Source of the DNA: Gammaproteobacteria bacterium
Lineage (GTDB): Bacteria; Pseudomonadota; Gammaproteobacteria; Immundisolibacterales; Immundisolibacteraceae
DNA length: 38,875 nucleotides
Assembly (NCBI GenBank): GCA_003645395.1
Contig: QNFC01000001.1
Coordinates: 1-38,875, forward strand
Direction of reading: 5' to 3'
Part shown: positions 34,870 through 38,875 of the stretch, one piece after another
Numbering within the stretch: position 1 is the first letter of the stretch
How the letters are laid out: each line of letters opens with the position of its first letter
Notes under the pieces: generated by a model
What the model was told of the DNA's origin: nothing
Seen by the model: the letters and a program-made list of their open reading frames with translations, nothing else
The model's database searches: none
Program-made: the position numbers and the translations under genes

Positions 34870-34908
34870 AAAAAGCGGCGTAATGTGAACATTATGCCGC
34901 TTTTTTTT
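34870..34908 (-). terminator. Rho-independent terminator after rpsA
   Basis: Two arms of 16-17 nt (34870-34886 and 34889-34905) pair almost perfectly, with one G-T pair, and are flanked by A and T runs on the two sides. On the minus strand this ends in TTTTT, 33 bp after the rpsA stop. The symmetric flanks mean it could also act on the plus strand. Confidence 0.9.
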
Positions 34909-34941
34909 ATGGTTTTCAGATAATCAAAACAACCTGTTTAA

Positions 34942-36620
34942 CTAGTCATCACGCTTTTCCAGCTGCTGCTTTAACAACTCACCCAAATTGGTACTGCTGG
35001 GTGAACTGCTTTCCTGGTAGTCACTCAATGCTTCCGTTTCTTCCTGCTCTTCCTTAGCACGAATCGACAGCTTGAGATCCCGGCTACGATTGTCAACGCC
35101 AACAATTTTGACTTCAACCTCATCGTTGGGTCTCAATACCTTGGTCACGTCTTCAGTACGCTCACGAGATATATCCGCCGCTTTTAGCACTCCCTCAATA
35201 CCATCAGCAAGCGTAATTACTGCAATCCGAGCGTCGACTTCCTTGACCACACCAGTAACGATTGAACCTTTTCCGCCAACACTACTAGATATTCCGCCAT
35301 CGGATCGCTCTCCAGATCCTTAATACTCAGAGAAATCCTTTCCCGGTTGGCATCCACAAGCTGCACGACCGCTTCTACTTCATCGCCTTTCTGGAAGTTA
35401 CGAATCGCATCTTCACCGGCAACATCCCAGGAGATATCAGATAGATGCACCAGACCATCGATATTTCCGGCCAGTTCCACAAAAACCCCGAAATCGGTGA
35501 TCGATTTGATCGCACCACTGATTTTGTCGCCTTTTTTATACAGTGCAGAAAACTCCTCCCATGGATTCACACGGCACTGTTTCATGCCCAGTGAAATCCG
35601 TCGACGTTCTTCGTCGATTTCAAGAATCATCACCTCGACCTGCTCGCCAATCTGCACAAGCTTGCCAGGTTGAACGTTACGGTTGGTCCAATCCATCTCG
35701 GACATATGAACCAGGCCTTCAACCCCTTCCTGCAGCTCAACAAAGCAACCGTAATCGGTGACATTGGTTACCGAACCGGCCAGTTTGGTCGCCACCGGAT
35801 AGCGGCTGCTGATATTCAGCCATGGATCATCGCCCAGCTGTTTTAACCCAAGGGATACTCGCACCCGCTCGCGATCAAATTTCAGAATTCGGATGTCAAT
35901 CTCGTCACCGACGTTAACTATTTCACTGGGGTGACGAACCCGACGCCAGGCCATATCGGTAATGTGCAGCAGTCCGTCCAGACCACCCAAATCAACAAAC
36001 GCGCCGTAATCGGTCAGGTTCTTAACGATACCCTTAACGACCTGTCCTTCCTCCAGGTTTTCCATCAACGCTTCGCGTATTTCTACCAACCCGGCTTCCA
36101 GTACTGCCCGTCGGGAAACCACTACGTTATTGCGCTTACGATCAAGCTTAATACACTTAAATTCGTGTTCTTTGCCTTCCAGGTGAGCCGTGTCACGCAC
36201 CGGACGCACATCGACCAATGAACCCGGCAAAAATGCCCGAATATCACCGATCATGACGGTGAAACCACCTTTAACCTTATCGGTCATCAAGCCGGTAATC
36301 GCCTCTTCTGCTTCAAAGGCTTTCTCCAGGCCAACCCACTGAGCTGCCAAACGAGCTTTCTCGCGAGATAAAATCGTCTCGCCGTAACCATCCTCTACCA
36401 GCTCAAGGGTGACATCTACGTCATCACCAACAGCAATCTCAAGTTCACGGTCTTCGCCAATGAATTCCCGGGTAGGAATCAGGCCTTCAGATTTCAATCC
36501 CGCATTGACCAGCACATAATCGTTGTCAATTTTAAGTACGCGGGCACTGATTAGGGCACCTGGCTTAAGTTCGGTGGCGGCCAGGCTCTCTTCAAGCATA
36601 TCGGCAAAGGATTCGGACAT
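34942..36620 (-). CDS. rpsA: 30S ribosomal protein S1, frameshifted near its end
   Basis: S1 binds mRNA on the small subunit and is essential in most gammaproteobacteria. From the ATG at 36618-36620 (AGGA upstream) the frame encodes five of six S1 domains, with repeated GLLHITD/GLVHMSE/GLVHLSD motifs. It then leaves the family sequence and stops at 35217. The sixth domain (VTGVVKEVDARIAVITLADGIEG onward) continues in the -1 frame to the stop at 34942. Joining at the run of four A (35269-35272) gives AEKGSIVTG, which aligns with other S1 proteins. One extra A would restore a ~559-residue protein, close to E. coli's 557. A sequencing or assembly error is most likely; a real -1 shift at GAA-AAG is possible. 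ihfB does not follow. Confidence 0.93.
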
Positions 36621-36733
36621 GGAATTTCCTACGAATATAAAAGTTAAGTAAATGAACCGTTCTGGACAGTCCCCAGCATCACCAGGCAACTCCCCACAAG
36701 TCAATAAACTGCGCTATTGCTCGCTGAACGGGC
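36621..36733 (-). promoter_or_regulatory. rpsA leader / cmk-rpsA spacer
   Basis: This 113 bp gap is between cmk and rpsA. In many gammaproteobacteria rpsA has its own promoter and a structured leader used for autoregulation. I could not assign boxes with confidence; only the AGGA Shine-Dalgarno before rpsA is clear. Confidence 0.35.
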
Positions 36734-37417
36734 CTAAATAGCAGTGAACAATCGGCGCTCACCACACAGTTCAAGGATTTGATCCATCACCTGATCGACC
36801 GTCAGCGCGGTAGTATCGATAATAATCGCATCCTCGGCTGGGAACAGTGGCGAAACGCTCCGTTCTCGGTCGCGTTTGTCTCGGTCCTGTATCTCCAACA
36901 AAACGGCGCGAAGACTACCACTCAAACCATTATCTTTCAACTGTTTACAACGCCTACGCGCACGTTCCTCTGCGCTGGCATCGAGAAAGATTTTTAACCC
37001 CGCAGTGGGAAACACCACGGAGCCCATGTCTCGGCCTTCCGCTACCAGTCCGGGTGATTGCAAAAAGTGCCGTTGGCGATGCAACAACGCAGCGCGTACA
37101 GTCGGAACTGACGCCACTTTCGATGCCGCCGTACCTGTCGATTCGGTTACCAGCTCGTCACTAACATCCTCGCCGGCCAACATAACGCTGGCGCCCCCAT
37201 CATCAAGACGAAACTGAATTTGCAAACCTTCTGCCAACGCCGCTAGCGCCACATCGTCGTTAAAATCCAGACTGGACCGTTGAGCCTGAATTCCCAGCAC
37301 CCGATAGAGCGCACCACTATTTAGATAGTGCCAACCAGCTAATCGCGCCAGCCGCTGACTAACCGTGCCTTTGCCGACACCAGCGGGCCCGTCAATAGTA
37401 ATGCAGGGGACACTCAT
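36734..37417 (-). CDS. cmk: Cytidylate kinase
   Basis: Cmk phosphorylates CMP and dCMP. The 227-residue product matches E. coli (227). It shows the P-loop IDGPAGVGKGTVSQRLA near residues 8-24, LNSGALYRVLG, the NMP-binding insert typical of long bacterial Cmk, VAEGRDMGSVVFPTAGLKIFLDA, and the lid RDKRDRERSVSPL near 188-200. It follows aroA with only one base between the stop and this ATG, so it should be cotranslated. Confidence 0.98.
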   Translation of the reverse strand: MSVPCITIDGPAGVGKGTVSQRLARLAGWHYLNSGALYRVLGIQAQRSSLDFNDDVALAALAEGLQIQFRLDDGGASVMLAGEDVSDELVTESTGTAASKVASVPTVRAALLHRQRHFLQSPGLVAEGRDMGSVVFPTAGLKIFLDASAEERARRRCKQLKDNGLSGSLRAVLLEIQDRDKRDRERSVSPLFPAEDAIIIDTTALTVDQVMDQILELCGERRLFTAI

Positions 37418-37418
37418 G

Positions 37419-38750
37419 TCAGTCCCGGGGTCCGTAGTAAATATTCAACCCCAGCCCGAACATCAACGGCACAAAATCGGGGAAAGAAGTAACCACATTG
37501 TCACAATCAAAAATTTCGACAGGTCCATCAGCACGCAACGACGCGACTGCAAAGGCCATTGCCAGGCGATGATCGCCAGCCGCGTCTACCTGGCCGCCCC
37601 GCAGCTGGCCGCCATGAATCACCATGCCGTCCGGTCTTTCCTCTACCTGAATACCCAGCGCCCTTAGCCCGGCAACAGTGGTAGCAATACGGTCGCTTTC
37701 TTTAACCCGTAATTCCGCCGCATCAACGATCTCCGTAATCCCGGTGGCACACGCTGCAGCGACTGCCAGAGCCGGGATCTCATCAATCGCCACAGCCACG
37801 CGCTCCCCACCAATGCGCGTACCCCGTAACGCAGATCCGATTACGCGAAGGTCAGCAACTGGTTCCCCGCCTTCTTCACGCTGATTAATCAGCTCAATCT
37901 GAGCGCCCATTTGTCTGAGAATATGCACAACGCCATCGCGGGTTGGGTTAATGCCAACTTGCTCTAACACTAGTTCTGAGCCTGGGCTGATCAAGGCCGC
38001 TATTAGCGGGAAGGTTGCTGACGAAATATCCGCAGGCACGTGAATGTTGCAGCTGCTGAGTGAGCCACCGCCCTCGAGTGATACCTCGCTGCCTTGTTTA
38101 ACCACCTCATACCCAAATCCCCGCAACATCCGTTCGGTGTGATCACGGGTCGGCGCAGGTTCAGTGACTCGGGTAGTCCCCAGCGCGTACAGCCCGGCCA
38201 GCAGCAAACAGGATTTAACCTGTGCGCTGGCCATCGGTAATCGGTAATCAATACCTTGCAGGGAACGCACCGGTCTAAAATTTAGCGGCGGTAATTTGCC
38301 ACCTTGCTGATCAGATTCTGAATCGATACAAGCACCCATCAGCTCAAGCGGGTCAAGCACACGCCCCATGGGGCGGCGGCTCAACGAATGGTCGCCTACC
38401 AGGGTCGTCAAAAAAGGCTGGGCGGCAAGAATTCCTGTCATCAGCCGCATTCCAGTACCTGAATTACCCATGTCGAGCGGCGCAACCGGTGCCGATAATC
38501 CATGTAGACCCACGCCATGAATAATCAGCCGGTCATCAGCGGGGCGCTCAATCTGCACGCCTAACTGCTCAAACACAGCTAGCGTCGCCAACGTATCTGT
38601 ACCCGGTAAAAATCCGGTAACCTCCGTTACACCGTTGGCTAGCGCTCCGAGCATTACCGCCCGATGGGAAATAGATTTATCACCCGGCACTCGCGCTACG
38701 CCTCGAATCGGGCCACCACCACGCGCATCAAACCGACTCCGATCGGTCAT
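37419..38750 (-). CDS. aroA: 3-phosphoshikimate 1-carboxyvinyltransferase (EPSP synthase)
   Basis: AroA makes EPSP in the shikimate pathway. The 443-residue product shows PGDKSISHRAVMLG near residues 23-36, DMGNSGTGMRLMTG, SLSRRPMGRVLDPL, PMASAQVKSCLLLAGL, TRDHTERML, and LRVKESDRI. DKSISHR and PMASAQVKS resemble the class II EPSP synthases rather than E. coli-type class I (SKSVSNR). In Pseudomonas this enzyme is the C-terminal half of a TyrA-AroA fusion. Here the two are separate but overlap by 4 bp (ATGA), so they remain coupled. Confidence 0.97.
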   Translation of the reverse strand: MTDRSRFDARGGGPIRGVARVPGDKSISHRAVMLGALANGVTEVTGFLPGTDTLATLAVFEQLGVQIERPADDRLIIHGVGLHGLSAPVAPLDMGNSGTGMRLMTGILAAQPFLTTLVGDHSLSRRPMGRVLDPLELMGACIDSESDQQGGKLPPLNFRPVRSLQGIDYRLPMASAQVKSCLLLAGLYALGTTRVTEPAPTRDHTERMLRGFGYEVVKQGSEVSLEGGGSLSSCNIHVPADISSATFPLIAALISPGSELVLEQVGINPTRDGVVHILRQMGAQIELINQREEGGEPVADLRVIGSALRGTRIGGERVAVAIDEIPALAVAAACATGITEIVDAAELRVKESDRIATTVAGLRALGIQVEERPDGMVIHGGQLRGGQVDAAGDHRLAMAFAVASLRADGPVEIFDCDNVVTSFPDFVPLMFGLGLNIYYGPRD

Positions 38751-38875
38751 CCGCGGTTCACCAGGTGGGTATCTCTTGCCGTCTTGGCATCTCCAAAGAG
38801 CTGCTGGAGATAGGCACCGTCGCCATCTTCCAACCTCTGAACCATCTCGCCCAGCAACCCCTGATATCGAATTAA
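38747..38875 (-). CDS. tyrA: C-terminal end of prephenate dehydrogenase (TyrA)
   Basis: The minus-strand frame entering from the right edge encodes about 42 residues ending AYLQQLFGDAKTARDTHLVNRG, and its TGA overlaps the aroA ATG. The helical end resembles the C-terminus of TyrA-type prephenate dehydrogenases, and tyrA upstream of aroA-cmk-rpsA is the common order in Pseudomonas relatives. The assignment rests on this short tail and on context. The rest lies beyond the window. Confidence 0.7.
   Translation of the reverse strand, partial: LIRYQGLLGEMVQRLEDGDGAYLQQLFGDAKTARDTHLVNRG

Overview
The window is about 39 kb of chromosomal core genome from a gammaproteobacterium with roughly 50% GC. 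Several gene clusters are ones I know from Pseudomonas-type and related marine gammaproteobacteria: lptGF divergent from pepA-holC-orf-valS, tyrA-aroA-cmk-rpsA-lapA-lapB-pyrF, and mfd close to csiV. I see no tRNA, rRNA, CRISPR array, insertion sequence, integrase or prophage gene. Genus-level placement cannot be made from the sequence by eye.

Layout. Positions 1-8276 (minus strand) hold a long biosynthetic run, in transcription order glyA, nrdR, ribD, ribE, ribBA-type ribB, ribH, nusB, thiL, pgpA, then recA, which runs off the left edge. Most joints overlap by a few bases or are separated by short gaps. The run covers one-carbon metabolism, ribonucleotide reductase control, riboflavin synthesis, rRNA antitermination, thiamine pyrophosphate formation, phosphatidylglycerol synthesis and recombination. 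Divergent from glyA is an unusual HhH-GPD DNA glycosylase with an endonuclease III type iron-sulfur loop (8420-9241). Then come a degenerate-GGDEF/EAL protein and lptF/lptG on the minus strand, facing away from pepA, holC, an acidic low-complexity protein and valS on the plus strand.

Positions 19815-24810 (minus strand) hold prfC, rimI, a family 4 uracil-DNA glycosylase and a three-part membrane protein: a PP2C phosphatase, one membrane helix and a formylglycine-generating-enzyme-like domain. A gene-free stretch of 496 bp (24811-25306) contains nested inverted repeats and leads into mfd. Def and csiV follow. The right part (30228-38875, minus strand) holds an envelope and housekeeping block in transcription order: tyrA (3' end), aroA, cmk, rpsA, lapA, lapB, pyrF, comEA-like, hldA, hldD. 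Together these make aromatic amino acid precursors, CMP/dCMP phosphorylation, ribosomal protein S1, LPS assembly control, pyrimidines and ADP-heptose.

Most of the window is ordinary. The parts worth attention are (i) the glycosylase, which has a Tag-like front half and a perfect C-X6-C-X2-C-X5-C cluster loop but lacks the usual Tag and Nth catalytic residues; (ii) the PP2C-TM-FGE fusion; (iii) a single-base frameshift in rpsA at a short A run, probably a sequencing error but possibly a true -1 shift site; (iv) nested inverted repeats upstream of mfd; and (v) apparent losses from conserved loci: no canonical LexA box and no pncC/cinA at recA, no ihfB after rpsA, no nucleotidyltransferase half in HldA, and no zinc cysteines in the second half of RibBA. 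I did not find a convincing multi-gene undescribed system.
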